Counted from the stretch's first letter, positions 49,912-60,741 are shown. The stretch is DNA of 64,000 nucleotides from Palsa-504 sp963844625 (GCA_963844625.1 CAWJPF010000037.1:1-64000), one strand, 5' to 3'. A program made the numbers and translations. The notes: generated from the letters alone by a model not told the origin.

Positions 49912-51087
49912 GTGCACCTCACCCGGCTGTCGCTGACCGACTTCAGGTCCTACCCCGAGCTCGGCCTCGAGCTCGGCCCGGGCGTGACCACGTTCACCGG
50001 GCCGAACGGCGAGGGCAAGACCAACCTCGTCGAGGCGATCGGCTATCTGGCCACGCTGAGCAGCCACCGGGTCGCGACCGATACGCCGCTGGTCAGGCGC
50101 GGCGCCGAGCGGGCCGTGTTGCGCGGGGCGGTCACCTCCGCTCAGGGCAGCACGCTGGTGGAGATCGAGCTCAATCCGGGCCGCGCCAACCGGGTCAGGC
50201 TGAACCGGGCGCCGATGCCGCGGCTGCGGGACATCCTCGGCGCGCTGCGCACGGTGCTGTTCGCGCCCGAGGACCTGGCCCTGGTCAAGGGCGATCCCGG
50301 CGAACGGCGGCGGTTCCTGGACGAGCTGCTGGTCGCCACCGCGCCGCGCTACGCGGGCCTGCGCGCGGACTACGAACGGGTGCTGAAGCAGCGCACCGCG
50401 CTGCTCAAGTCGGCTGGAGCCAAGGGACACCTGCGCGGCGCGGCCCGCGAGGCGATGACGGCTACCCTCGACGCCTGGGACGCGCAGCTGGCCAGGGCGG
50501 CCGCGCCGCTGCTGGCCGGCCGGATGCGCCTGGTTGCCGCGCTGCAGCCGCATGTCGCCGCAGCGTACGAGGCCGTATCCGGCGACCCAGCAGGCGAATC
50601 GTCCGGAATTTCCTATCGTGCCTCAGCGTTTAATAATTCGGAGCTTAACAACACTGAGGCAGCTGTTTTCGATCCGGATATCGACCTGGCCGGGCTCGAA
50701 ACGGCCATGCTCAAGGCGCTGGCCGCCGTCCGGTCCAGCGAGCTCGACCGGGGCGTGTGCCTGGTCGGCCCGCACCGGGATGAGCTTGAGCTGTCCGTCG
50801 GGGCCCTGCCTGCTCGCGGCTACGCCAGCCACGGCGAATCCTGGTCGCTCGCGCTGGCGCTGCGCCTGGCCAGCTTCGCGTTGCTGCGGGAGGGGCACGA
50901 GGACCCGGTGCTGATCCTGGACGACGTGTTCGCCGAGCTCGACGCCGGGCGCCGGGACCGGCTGGCGGCCCTGGTCGCGGGCAGCGAGCAGGTCCTGATC
51001 ACCGCCGCGGTGCTGGCCGATGTCCCCGGGGTGCTCGCGGGCGCGCGGTTCACCGTCCGCGCGGGCGTGATCTCCCGTGCCGGCTAG
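49912..51087 (+). CDS. recF: DNA replication/repair protein RecF
   Basis: A 391-aa SMC-like ATPase. LTRLSLTDFRSYPELGLELG, Walker A GPNGEGKTNLVEAI, LFAPEDLALVKGDPGERRRFLDEL, signature GYASHGESWSLALALRLA and Walker B VLILDDVFAELD are all present. It loads RecA at ssDNA gaps with RecO/RecR. GTG 49912 fits both similarity and the -10 spacing. Codons near 50600-50670 are unusually AT-rich and bounded by an 8-bp inverted repeat. It overlaps dciA by 11 bp. Confidence 0.95.
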   Translation: MHLTRLSLTDFRSYPELGLELGPGVTTFTGPNGEGKTNLVEAIGYLATLSSHRVATDTPLVRRGAERAVLRGAVTSAQGSTLVEIELNPGRANRVRLNRAPMPRLRDILGALRTVLFAPEDLALVKGDPGERRRFLDELLVATAPRYAGLRADYERVLKQRTALLKSAGAKGHLRGAAREAMTATLDAWDAQLARAAAPLLAGRMRLVAALQPHVAAAYEAVSGDPAGESSGISYRASAFNNSELNNTEAAVFDPDIDLAGLETAMLKALAAVRSSELDRGVCLVGPHRDELELSVGALPARGYASHGESWSLALALRLASFALLREGHEDPVLILDDVFAELDAGRRDRLAALVAGSEQVLITAAVLADVPGVLAGARFTVRAGVISRAG

Positions 51088-51706
51088 CCCGCCGGGTCCG
51101 GCGAACCAGGGGCAGGCTGGCGGCACGGACCGCGCACGGCGGGCGGCCGAGGCCCTGGCCCAGGCCAAGGCGGACGCGCGGGCCCGGGGCGATCTGCCGG
51201 CCGGCTTCCGGCGTCAGCCGGGGTCGGCTAAAACCGATGATTCCGAACGATCCGGGGTACCCGCGGCCGGGGATGACCCGCTTACCCCGGGCACGCGCCC
51301 GGATGGCGGCGGAACGGGCTCGTCCGGGCCTGCTCGCGGCCGTCCGCGCCGGGATGACCCGCAGCCGCTGCTCAGCGCCATCGACGGGCTGCTCGATACC
51401 CGCGGCTGGCAGCAGCAGGCGGCCATGGGCTCGGTATTCGGCCGCTGGGCCGAGATCGTTGGCCCGGACCTGGCGGCGCATACCCGCCCGGACAGCTTCG
51501 CCGACGGCGAGCTCGCGGTGATCGCCGACTCGACCGCCTGGGCGACTCAGGTGCGGCTGCTCGCGTCGATGCTCGTGCGCCGGCTCAACGACGAACTCGG
51601 CGACGGCTCGGTACGCCGGGTGAAGGTGCGCGGCCCGGCCCCGCCCCGGCAGCGTGGCGGCTGGCGCGTCCCCGGCAGCAAGGGGCCTGGAGATACCTAC
51701 GGCTAG
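51077..51706 (+). CDS. DciA/DUF721 family protein
   Basis: A 209-aa protein. The disordered Ala/Arg/Gly-rich N-terminus (about 95 residues) is followed by the DUF721 domain (VFGRWAEIVGPDLAAHTRPDSF, GELAVIADSTAWATQVRLL, LNDELGDGSVRRVKVRGP). DciA proteins load or stimulate the DnaB helicase in bacteria lacking DnaC/DnaI. Its place between recF and gyrB is standard. GTG 51077 overlaps recF. Confidence 0.92.
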   Translation: MPASPPGPANQGQAGGTDRARRAAEALAQAKADARARGDLPAGFRRQPGSAKTDDSERSGVPAAGDDPLTPGTRPDGGGTGSSGPARGRPRRDDPQPLLSAIDGLLDTRGWQQQAAMGSVFGRWAEIVGPDLAAHTRPDSFADGELAVIADSTAWATQVRLLASMLVRRLNDELGDGSVRRVKVRGPAPPRQRGGWRVPGSKGPGDTYG

Positions 51707-51750
51707 GCGACACGTGGGGCAACACGGCCATGGCAATAGGTATCCGCAGC

Positions 51751-51756
51751 TAAAAT
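51751..51756 (+). promoter_or_regulatory. Candidate -10 of gyrB
   Basis: TAAAAT, about 60 nt upstream of the gyrB start, is the best -10-like hexamer in the interval. No clear -35 is seen. Confidence 0.45.
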
Positions 51757-51815
51757 GGATAGGCGCACGCGTGACGAGATGGTGGGTAACCGCGCCGCGC
51801 GCTTCTGATGCATGG

Positions 51816-53753
<1,938 letters not shown>

Positions 53754-53808
53754 TCTGCTGGCCCGCCACGCGGGCCGCCTCCTTCGTTTCAAGTAGGGAT
53801 TGCGAAAA

Positions 53809-56424
53809 GTGACCGAAGTTACCGATGCCCCGCAGGACGGCGGGCACGACCGTACCGAGCCGGTCGACATCCAGTACGAGATGCAGCGCAGCTACCTGGA
53901 CTACGCGATGTCGGTCATCATCGGCCGGGCGCTGCCTGACGTGCGGGACGGCCTCAAGCCGGTGCACACGCGGATCCTGTACGCGATGTACGACAGCGGG
54001 TTCCGTCCGGACCGCGGCTTCTTCAAGTGCTCGCGGGTCGTCGGCGAGGTGATGGGCAACTATCACCCGCACGGCGACTCCTCGATCTACGACGCCATGG
54101 TCCGGATGGCGCAGTGGTGGTCGATGCGGATGCCGCTGATTGACAGCCAGGGCAACTTCGGCTCGCCGGGCAACGACCCGCCCGCGGCCATGCGGTACAC
54201 CGAGTGCCGGCTCGCCCCGCTGGCGATGGAAATGCTGCGGGATATCAACGAGGACACCGTCGACTTCAGGGAGAACTACGACGGGCGCTCCCGTGAGCCG
54301 GTGGTGCTGCCGAGCCGGTTTCCCAACCTGCTGATCAACGGGTCCGAGGGCATCGCCGTCGGCATGGCCACCAAGATCCCGCCGCACAACCTGCGGGAGG
54401 TCGGCGCCGGGGTCGCCTGGTACCTGGACAACTTCGAGGCCTCGGACGAAGAGCTGCTCGACGGGCTGATGCAGCGCATCAAGGGGCCGGACTTCCCCAC
54501 GAGCGGCCTTATCGTCGGCGGCCGCGGGATCAGGGACGCGTACCGCACCGGGCGCGGCTCGATCACCATGCGCGCGGTCGTCGAGGTGGAAGAGATCCAG
54601 GGCCGCACCTGCCTGGTCGCCACTGAGCTGCCGTTCCAGGTGAACCGGGACAACCTGGCCGAGAAGATGGTCGAGCTCGTGCGGGACGGCCGGCTGAGCG
54701 GCATCGCCGACGTCCGGGACGAGTCGAGCGACCGGACCGGCCAGCGCCTGGTCGTCGTGCTGAAGCGGGACGCGGTAGCCAAGGTCGTTCTGAATAACCT
54801 GTACAAGCACACCCAGCTGCAAGACACCTTCGGGGCCAACATGCTGGCGCTGGTCGACGGGGTGCCACGGACCCTGCGCCTGGACCAGATGGTCAGGTAC
54901 TGGGTCGCGCACCAGATCGAGGTTATCGTCCGGCGCACCAGCTTCCGGCTGCGCAAGGCCCAGGAGCGGCTGCACATCGTCGCCGCGCTGATCAAGGCCA
55001 TCGACCGGATCGACGAGGTTATCGCGCTGATCAGGGGGAGCGCCTCAGCCTCCGAGGCGCAGCAGGGCCTGATGAGCCTGCTGGATATCGACGAGGTCCA
55101 GGCCCGCGCGATCCTGGACATGCAGCTGCGTAAGCTGGCCGCCCTCGAGCGGCAGGAGCTGACCAACGAGTTCGATGACCTGACCGCCAAGGTCGCCGAC
55201 TACGAGGACATCCTGGCGTCGCCGGAACGGCAGCGGCAGATCGTGGGGTCGGAGCTGGCCGAGATCGTCACCAAGTACGGGGACGAGCGGCGGACCCAGA
55301 TCATCGCCTACGACGGCGAAGTGGCCGACGAGGACCTGATCGCCGAAGAGGACGTCGCGGTCACGATCACGTACGGCGGGTACGCCAAGCGCACCAGGAC
55401 CGACCTGTACCGCGCGCAGCGGCGCGGCGGCAAGGGGGTCCGCGGGGCTCAGCTGCGCACCGACGACATCGTGGACCACTTCTTCGTCACCACGACCCAC
55501 CACTGGATCTTGTTCTTCACCAACAAGGGCCGGGTCTACCGGGCCAAGGGCTACGAGCTGCCCGACGCGGGCCGCGACGCCCGCGGCCAGCACGTCGCCA
55601 ACCTGCTCGCGTTCCAGCCCGACGAGCGGATCGCCGAGGTGCTCGCGCTGCGCGACTACCAGGTGGCGCCCTACCTGGTGCTGGCCACGCGCTCCGGGCT
55701 GGTGAAGAAGTCCCGGCTGACGGACTTCGACTCGCCGCGATCCGGCGGCATCATCGCGATCAACCTGCGCGAGGACGACGAGGTGATCGCGGCCCGCCTG
55801 GTTTCGCCTGAGGAGGACCTGCTGCTGGTCAGCAAGGGTGCCCAGGCCATCAGGTTCCACGCCACCGACGAGTCGCTGCGCCCGATGGGCCGGGCCACCT
55901 CCGGTGTCATCGGGATGCGGTTCACCGATGGTGACGAGCTGCTGGGCATGTACGTGGTCAGGGAGGGCGAAGACGTGCTCGTGGCCACCGGCGGCGGGTA
56001 CGCCAAGCGCACGCCGGCCGACGCGTACCCGGTGCAGGGCCGCGGCGGCCGTGGTGTCGTCACCGCGAAGATCGTGGAAGCCCGCGGCGAATTGGTCGGT
56101 GCCCTGATGGTGAATCCCGGCGATGAGATCTTCGCCATAACCTCCGCGGGCGGCGTGATCAGGACCAGGGCGGGCGAAGTCAAGCAGTCGGGCCGGCAGA
56201 CCATGGGAGTCCGGCTGATGAACCTGGCCGCCGGAGATAGCGTGGTCGGACTGGCCCGTAACGCGGAGTCCCTTGTCGAGGTCGATGTCGAATCGGCGGA
56301 CGAAGACGATGACCAGGGCACTTCGCCGGATGCAGCGGATCTGACGGACGCGGATCTGACGGACCTGGCCCGCGATGCAGACGTCGAGGATGTCATAGAG
56401 GAAGATGGAGAGGACGCGGAATAA
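53809..56424 (+). CDS. gyrA: DNA gyrase subunit A
   Basis: An 871-aa protein. Catalytic Tyr130 lies in AAMRYTECRL. The quinolone-determining region is HPHGDSSIYDAMVRM, with Ser91 and Asp95 at the usual sensitive positions. GyrA-box QRRGGKG lies near residue 537 in the C-terminal beta-pinwheel. The acidic tail ends EEDGEDAE. GTG 53809 is chosen over TTG 53800 because AGGGA is better spaced. A small CGGAAT/ATTCCG palindrome covers its stop codon. It lies 55 nt after gyrB, as one operon. Confidence 0.97.
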   Translation: MTEVTDAPQDGGHDRTEPVDIQYEMQRSYLDYAMSVIIGRALPDVRDGLKPVHTRILYAMYDSGFRPDRGFFKCSRVVGEVMGNYHPHGDSSIYDAMVRMAQWWSMRMPLIDSQGNFGSPGNDPPAAMRYTECRLAPLAMEMLRDINEDTVDFRENYDGRSREPVVLPSRFPNLLINGSEGIAVGMATKIPPHNLREVGAGVAWYLDNFEASDEELLDGLMQRIKGPDFPTSGLIVGGRGIRDAYRTGRGSITMRAVVEVEEIQGRTCLVATELPFQVNRDNLAEKMVELVRDGRLSGIADVRDESSDRTGQRLVVVLKRDAVAKVVLNNLYKHTQLQDTFGANMLALVDGVPRTLRLDQMVRYWVAHQIEVIVRRTSFRLRKAQERLHIVAALIKAIDRIDEVIALIRGSASASEAQQGLMSLLDIDEVQARAILDMQLRKLAALERQELTNEFDDLTAKVADYEDILASPERQRQIVGSELAEIVTKYGDERRTQIIAYDGEVADEDLIAEEDVAVTITYGGYAKRTRTDLYRAQRRGGKGVRGAQLRTDDIVDHFFVTTTHHWILFFTNKGRVYRAKGYELPDAGRDARGQHVANLLAFQPDERIAEVLALRDYQVAPYLVLATRSGLVKKSRLTDFDSPRSGGIIAINLREDDEVIAARLVSPEEDLLLVSKGAQAIRFHATDESLRPMGRATSGVIGMRFTDGDELLGMYVVREGEDVLVATGGGYAKRTPADAYPVQGRGGRGVVTAKIVEARGELVGALMVNPGDEIFAITSAGGVIRTRAGEVKQSGRQTMGVRLMNLAAGDSVVGLARNAESLVEVDVESADEDDDQGTSPDAADLTDADLTDLARDADVEDVIEEDGEDAE

Positions 56425-56611
56425 TTCCGGCAATGGGGTAAGAACGATCGTTACATCTGTCTTAGCAGGTGACGGCAACGTTTACGGGGGCAGAAGCGTC
56501 CCATTAGTGAGGCGGAGGTTTGGCCAAAAGCCGCCTTCTTCGCATGAGTGGTCAAATGGGCGTCTCGTCCGGAGATAACCTCGTGAGGGTCTGGATCAGA
56601 GGGAGGACGGC

Positions 56612-57817
56612 TTGGACAGGCGCACGAACAGGGCAGAGGGCTCAGGCGTAGCCTCGCCTACGGTTGTGACCTCAAGGCCTAACGGCGAAGACCTGGACGC
56701 TGAAGAAGACCTGGAAACCGGGCCATCGGACCTTATGGCAGCACCGCGGCAGGCGACGCCCAGGTCCGTGTCCGGCACAACGCCGGCGCCGAACGGCAAC
56801 GGCTCCGGCCATACGCGGCGCGGCACGCTGGCGGCGAGCGACACGCCGGCCTCCGAATCCGCCACCGACGACCTGACGGACGCTGCGTCTGCGGATGGCC
56901 GGACGGAGACGACCCAGCCGGAGAACGATCCCGGCGCCGGGGCGGATGCCACCGTCGCCGACGGCGTGCCCGCGCTGCCCGCCGATGATCTGAGGCCGTC
57001 ACGCGGCTCGCGATCCAAGGACTCCGGCTGGGACCCGGGCGCCAGCCAGTCCCTGGCGGATGACACGCAGGCGTTTAGCTTCGACCGCCCCCAGGCGGCT
57101 CCGCTTCCGCCCGGCACCGACGACTGGACCGCCAGCGGCTCCGCGGAATCCTCCGCCGCGGACCCGTCGTCGGCCACGCCGCCGGATCCCCAGCCAGCCC
57201 GGCCCGGGCTGTCCAGCGCGGAGCCGCCGCCCGTGTCGCCGGCCGCGTTCGCCTGGGAGATGCCCGACCCGCCGGCGAGCTCACCATCATCCCCGGCGCG
57301 GAACTTCCTGCGGGGGGGCACGGACACCATAGCCCCGGCGGCGGCGGCCGGGGCCGCGGCCGCCGCTGAAAGCGCCAGCCAGACGCCACGCGATACGGGC
57401 TCGCCCGTGTCGCTCGGCGGGCCGAAGAGGTCATCGTCCAGACGCTCGGCGCGGCAGGCCCACCTGACTGTGGCCCGGGTCGAGCCCTGGTCGGTGATGA
57501 AGGTCAGCTTCGTGGTCTCGCTGGTCGCTTTTGTCATCTTGTTCGTGGCCGTGAGCGTGCTCTACGGCACGCTGTCCGCACTCGGCGTGTTCGAATCGCT
57601 CCAGAAGGTGGTAACGAGCGTCACCTCCAGCCAGACCTCGGTGGGCGTAAACGCGTCCAAATGGTGGTCCTCGTCCCGGGTGCTCGGCTACACGGCCCTG
57701 CTCGGCTCCCTTAACATCGTGCTTATCACGGCGATGTCGACCATCGGCGCGGTCGTCTACAACCTGACCTCGCGGCTGGTGGGCGGGGTAGAACTAACGC
57801 TCCGCGAGACCGAGTGA
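56612..57817 (+). CDS. DUF3566 transmembrane protein
   Basis: A 401-aa protein. About 285 N-terminal residues are disordered, rich in Pro/Ser/Ala/Asp. The C-terminal DUF3566 domain (QAHLTVARVEPWSVMKVSFVV, SVLYGTLSALGVFESLQKVV, LGYTALLGSLNIVLITAMSTIGAVVYNL) holds two transmembrane helices. TTG 56612 has GGGAGG 6-7 nt upstream. This family constantly follows gyrA in actinobacteria (mycobacterial CwsA-like position) and is thought to act in cell-wall or division processes; its role here is inferred from position. Confidence 0.87.
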   Translation: MDRRTNRAEGSGVASPTVVTSRPNGEDLDAEEDLETGPSDLMAAPRQATPRSVSGTTPAPNGNGSGHTRRGTLAASDTPASESATDDLTDAASADGRTETTQPENDPGAGADATVADGVPALPADDLRPSRGSRSKDSGWDPGASQSLADDTQAFSFDRPQAAPLPPGTDDWTASGSAESSAADPSSATPPDPQPARPGLSSAEPPPVSPAAFAWEMPDPPASSPSSPARNFLRGGTDTIAPAAAAGAAAAAESASQTPRDTGSPVSLGGPKRSSSRRSARQAHLTVARVEPWSVMKVSFVVSLVAFVILFVAVSVLYGTLSALGVFESLQKVVTSVTSSQTSVGVNASKWWSSSRVLGYTALLGSLNIVLITAMSTIGAVVYNLTSRLVGGVELTLRETE

Positions 57818-57913
57818 CGCGGTGGTGACGGGCGCGGTAGCATCGGTGCGCCCGCTTGTCCGGGCCCGGGGCTCGCTGGCGGTCCGAAACCACGGCGCAA
57901 CTCGCCGCGGCGG

Positions 57914-57919
57914 TACGGT
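57914..57919 (+). promoter_or_regulatory. Candidate -10 of tRNA-Ile
   Basis: TAGGAT, 46 nt before the mature tRNA, is the clearest -10-like hexamer in the interval. Confidence 0.4.
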
Positions 57920-57964
57920 AGGATGATTGCTGCTCCTGTTTCCGCAGGTCAGACAGTTGGGCAT

Positions 57965-58038
57965 GGGGTTATAGCTCAGTCGGTTAGAGCGCGTCCCTGA
58001 TAAGGACGAGGCCCGTGGTTCAAGTCCACGTAACCCCA
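57965..58038 (+). tRNA. tRNA-Ile (anticodon GAT)
   Basis: A complete cloverleaf: acceptor GGGGTTA/TAACCCC, D arm GCTC/GAGC, anticodon stem CGTCC/GGACG with loop CTGATAA, T arm CGTGG/CCACG with TTCAAGT. The discriminator is A. CCA is not encoded. It sits downstream of gyrA-DUF3566 as in many actinobacteria. Confidence 0.97.
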
Positions 58039-58217
58039 CAAATCACTCCCTCACCAGCGTCAACGCGGCCCGTGAGATCATCTGGCGGACGCGGTTCTGG
58101 TATCCGATGGCCCGGGCAGGCGGAGCGGCTTTGCTAAGCTGCCGTACACCTGCGGTCCGCGGAAGCTCCTTTCCGCCGAAACCGCTCCGATGTCATCGAG
58201 GTGGAGGGTTTTTTGCT

Positions 58218-58340
58218 GTGAGGAAACTAATCGTGGTGGCCGCGCTCGGGCTCGGCGCATTCGCCGTCTGGCGCAAGGTCGCCTCCGACCGCGCCGAACT
58301 CGACCTGTGGACCGAGGCTACCGCCGCCGACGAGGACTGA
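58218..58340 (+). CDS. DLW-39 family small protein
   Basis: A 40-aa protein: GTG start, KLIVVAALGLGAFAVW hydrophobic segment, then RAELDLWTEATAADED with the LDLW motif that names the family. GGAGG lies 10 nt upstream. DLW-39 proteins are short, actinobacterial and of unknown function, found between gyrA and cwsA/tRNA genes. The single hydrophobic stretch suggests membrane association. Confidence 0.85.
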   Translation: MRKLIVVAALGLGAFAVWRKVASDRAELDLWTEATAADED

Positions 58341-58403
58341 CCTGCGCGGCCGCGTGCGACGTCGGGGCGTCCAGAGCCGGTCCGGCCCTGGGGAGGCGAG
58401 CCG

Positions 58404-59102
58404 GTGAGTGATGCATCCGCTGTCTCACTGGTCTGCTGTGACGTGCTCGGCGCGGCCGCGGCCGAAGGCAGCGTGCTCGAGCGGGCGTTCGCGGAGGCGA
58501 TCGCCACTCAGGGCGTGGTGACCGGCACTGTCGCGTATACCAGAGCGATGGTTCAGTTCGACCGGACCCGCGGCTGGTCACCCATGGACGTCATGCGGAG
58601 CCTGTTCCCGGAAGACGAAATCCGGGCCCAGGCCGCGAATCTCGCCTTCGAGCGGTCATTCCGGGTCGCTGTGGACCGGTTCGGCGCGCTGCCACTGCCC
58701 GGGGCCAACGAGGCGCTGGCCAAGCTCGCCGCGGCCGGGATCAAGCTGGGGCTGGTGTCCTCGCTTTCCCGGCCCGCGATGAGCCTGATCGTGGCTGCCC
58801 TCGACTGGTGGCAGCGCGCCGACCTGGTGCTGTGCGCCGAGGACGTGGCGCGGGGCTTCCCCTGGCCCGATCTCATACTGACGGCGGTCCTGCGGCTCGG
58901 CACCGGCGACGTGCGGGCCGTCGCCGTGGTCACCGCCAGCGAAAGCGGAGTGCTAGCGGCCCGGCGGGCCGGGGCCGGGTTCGTCGTCGGCATGCTGAGC
59001 GACATCGATGACGCGGGCAGGTTCCGCCGGGCCGGAGCGACTCACCTGCTGACGGATATCGGCGAACTGCCCGACCTGCTGGCCTCGCAGGCACCACTGT
59101 GA
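58404..59102 (+). CDS. HAD-superfamily protein, phosphonatase-like, degenerate active site
   Basis: A 232-aa protein with HAD topology: motif I CCDVLGA (Asp13 kept, the usual Thr of DxxGT replaced by Ala), an alpha-helical cap (residues 20-95), motif II LGLVSSLSR (Ser), a region WPDLILTAVLRLG where motif III Lys/Arg should be in GxPxPD but reads GFPWPD, and motif IV VTASESGVLAARRAGAGFVVG, where the GDxxxD acids read ASESG. It resembles phosphonatase-like hydrolases but lacks several catalytic residues, so a non-enzymatic role is likely. The GTG start overlaps no other gene. Confidence 0.75.
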   Translation: MSDASAVSLVCCDVLGAAAAEGSVLERAFAEAIATQGVVTGTVAYTRAMVQFDRTRGWSPMDVMRSLFPEDEIRAQAANLAFERSFRVAVDRFGALPLPGANEALAKLAAAGIKLGLVSSLSRPAMSLIVAALDWWQRADLVLCAEDVARGFPWPDLILTAVLRLGTGDVRAVAVVTASESGVLAARRAGAGFVVGMLSDIDDAGRFRRAGATHLLTDIGELPDLLASQAPL

Positions 59103-59139
59103 GTGACTACACCCCGTTTCACCTGGCAGACTGTAAAGC

Positions 59140-60003
59140 ATGCCGGAACTGCCTGAAGTGGAGTCGCTGGCCGCTTTCCTGCGCGGCCACGCGGTAGGCC
59201 ACGCCGTGGCGCGGGCCGACGCGGCCTCGTTCTCCGTGCTGAAGACGTTCGACCCGCCGCTCACTGACCTGACCGGCCAGGTGATCACCGATGTCGGCCG
59301 GCACGGCAAATTCCTCGACCTGTCCACCGACCAGGGCCTGCACCTGATCATGCACCTGGCCCGCGCCGGCTGGCTGCGCTGGCGCGAGGACCTGCCCTCG
59401 GCACCGCCCAAACCCGGCAAGAGCCCGCTGACCTTCCGGCTGAGGCTCGACGACGGTTCCGGGTTCGACCTCACCGAGGCGGGTACCCGCAAGCGCCTCG
59501 CGGTGTACCTGGTCCGCGACCCGGCCGAAGTGCCCGGGGTCGCCACGCTCGGACCCGACCCGCTGGCCGCCGACTTCACCGCGGACACACTGGCCGGCCT
59601 GCTGGCCGGCCGCCGGACGCAGATCAAGGGCGTACTCCGCGATCAGCGGATCATCGCGGGCATCGGCAACGCGTACTCCGACGAGGTTCTGCACGCGGCC
59701 AAGATGTCACCGTTCAAGATCGCCTCCAGCCTGACGCCCGCCGACATGGCCACCCTGTACGACGCGATCAAGACGACCCTGGCCGAAGCGATCGAGCGCT
59801 CCGCGGGCCTGGCCGCCGCCGACCTCAAGAGCGAGAAGAAGAGCGGCCTGCGCGTGCACGGCAAGGCCGGCCAGGCCTGCCCGGTCTGCGGCGACACCAT
59901 CAGGGAGGTCTCGTTCGCCGACTCCGCGCTCCAGTACTGCCCCACCTGCCAGACCGGCGGCAAGCCACTCGCCGACCGCCGTCTGTCCCGCCTGCTCAAG
60001 TAA
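59140..60003 (+). CDS. Fpg/Nei family DNA glycosylase
   Basis: A 287-aa protein starting PELPEVESLAAFLRG: N-terminal Pro2 is the Schiff-base nucleophile and Glu3 the general acid. The helix-two-turn-helix includes DQRIIAGIGNAYSDEVL. The C-terminal zinc finger has CPVCGD and CPTCQTGG. It excises oxidised bases and cleaves the AP site. The insertion after GWLRWRE and the finger spacing match the actinobacterial Fpg/Nei-like (not MutM) group. It starts 37 nt after the HAD gene. Confidence 0.92.
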   Translation: MPELPEVESLAAFLRGHAVGHAVARADAASFSVLKTFDPPLTDLTGQVITDVGRHGKFLDLSTDQGLHLIMHLARAGWLRWREDLPSAPPKPGKSPLTFRLRLDDGSGFDLTEAGTRKRLAVYLVRDPAEVPGVATLGPDPLAADFTADTLAGLLAGRRTQIKGVLRDQRIIAGIGNAYSDEVLHAAKMSPFKIASSLTPADMATLYDAIKTTLAEAIERSAGLAAADLKSEKKSGLRVHGKAGQACPVCGDTIREVSFADSALQYCPTCQTGGKPLADRRLSRLLK

Positions 60004-60223
60004 GCCCTTCGGTGCTTGCGGCTGTACCGCCGGCGGGCCCCCCGCCCCCGCCCCCGCCCCGCCCCCGCGCGGGATGGGGAAGCGCGTCATCGCTGGGTAG
60101 TGCCGCCGGGCGGACCCTCGATCAGCCAGATCCAGATCCTGGGGCCGGACCCGGTGTCGCCCGCTACGGTGCCCGTACCGTCAGGAACTGCTGGGCAGGA
60201 CCATGACCACCGATACCCGCGAG

Positions 60224-60312
60224 CGTCCCGTGAGCCGCTCCGTCAACGTCCCGTGAGCCGCTCCGTCAACGTCCCGTGAGCCGCTCCGTCAACGTCCCGT
60301 GAGCCGCTCCGC
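60224..60312. repeat. 23-bp tandem repeat, nearly four copies
   Basis: CGTCCCGTGAGCCGCTCCGTCAA recurs head to tail from 60224 (three full copies and a partial fourth ending in variants). A short ORF beginning ATG in 60201-60210 reads into it for 17 codons. The gap 60004-60612 also holds a C-rich tract (60041-60070) and element copy 2, but no credible full gene. Confidence 0.8.
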
Positions 60313-60328
60313 GAGCGTTCCGTCAGCG

Positions 60329-60386
60329 TATGGGTGTAGCACCCTGCACAGAAGAATGTGCAGGGTGTGACTACCACTACCTTCGG
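60329..60386. other. Two-tier palindromic element, copy 2
   Basis: Inner arms CACCCTGCACA/TGTGCAGGGTG are perfect around a 6-nt loop. Flanks TATGGGTGTA and GACTACCACTACCTT align with copy 1 at 39408-39463. Paired changes in the inner stem suggest the fold is conserved. Confidence 0.55.
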
Positions 60387-60612
60387 CTCCGGCCAGCAGG
60401 AGGGCGGTACGGGGGAAATGTGCCGGTATGGGACCCGTGAGCCGCCGCCAAGCGGAGGCGCCCGCTGTTCGTTGAGCTCGCGACATGGCCTCCCACATAA
60501 TGAGCCTGAGGACGAACGAGCGGTGGCGCTTGCCAGCTGTATCGCCGGGCGGCATCCAGATGCTCTTTCATCGCAGTGCATGCGCGCAGCGGGTACCCTT
60601 GGGAGACATCCT

Positions 60613-60685
60613 GGGGCTATAGCTCAGCTGGAAGAGCGTCTGGTTTGCATCCAGAAGGCCAGGGGTTCGAGTCCCCTTAGCTCCA
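60613..60685 (+). tRNA. tRNA-Ala (anticodon TGC)
   Basis: A complete cloverleaf: acceptor GGGGCTA/TAGCTCC (one G-U), D arm GCTC/GAGC, anticodon stem TCTGG/CCAGA with loop TTTGCAT, T arm AGGGG/CCCCT with TTCGAGT, discriminator A, no encoded CCA. Its 3' part is the attachment core of the element that follows. Confidence 0.97.
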
Positions 60686-60686
60686 C
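60643..60686. repeat. attL: 44-bp direct repeat within tRNA-Ala
   Basis: It covers the anticodon loop to just past the discriminator of tRNA-Ala and is identical to 63222-63265. Confidence 0.88.
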
Positions 60687-60741
60687 GCATTTTTCGAACA
60701 CCTGTCCCCTATGTGCAGCAGCGTCGTACAGCAACGTGCAC

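Noticed and set aside
60224..60312. CRISPR array
   Set aside because: The 23-bp units are directly adjacent with no spacers, and no cas genes are in the window.
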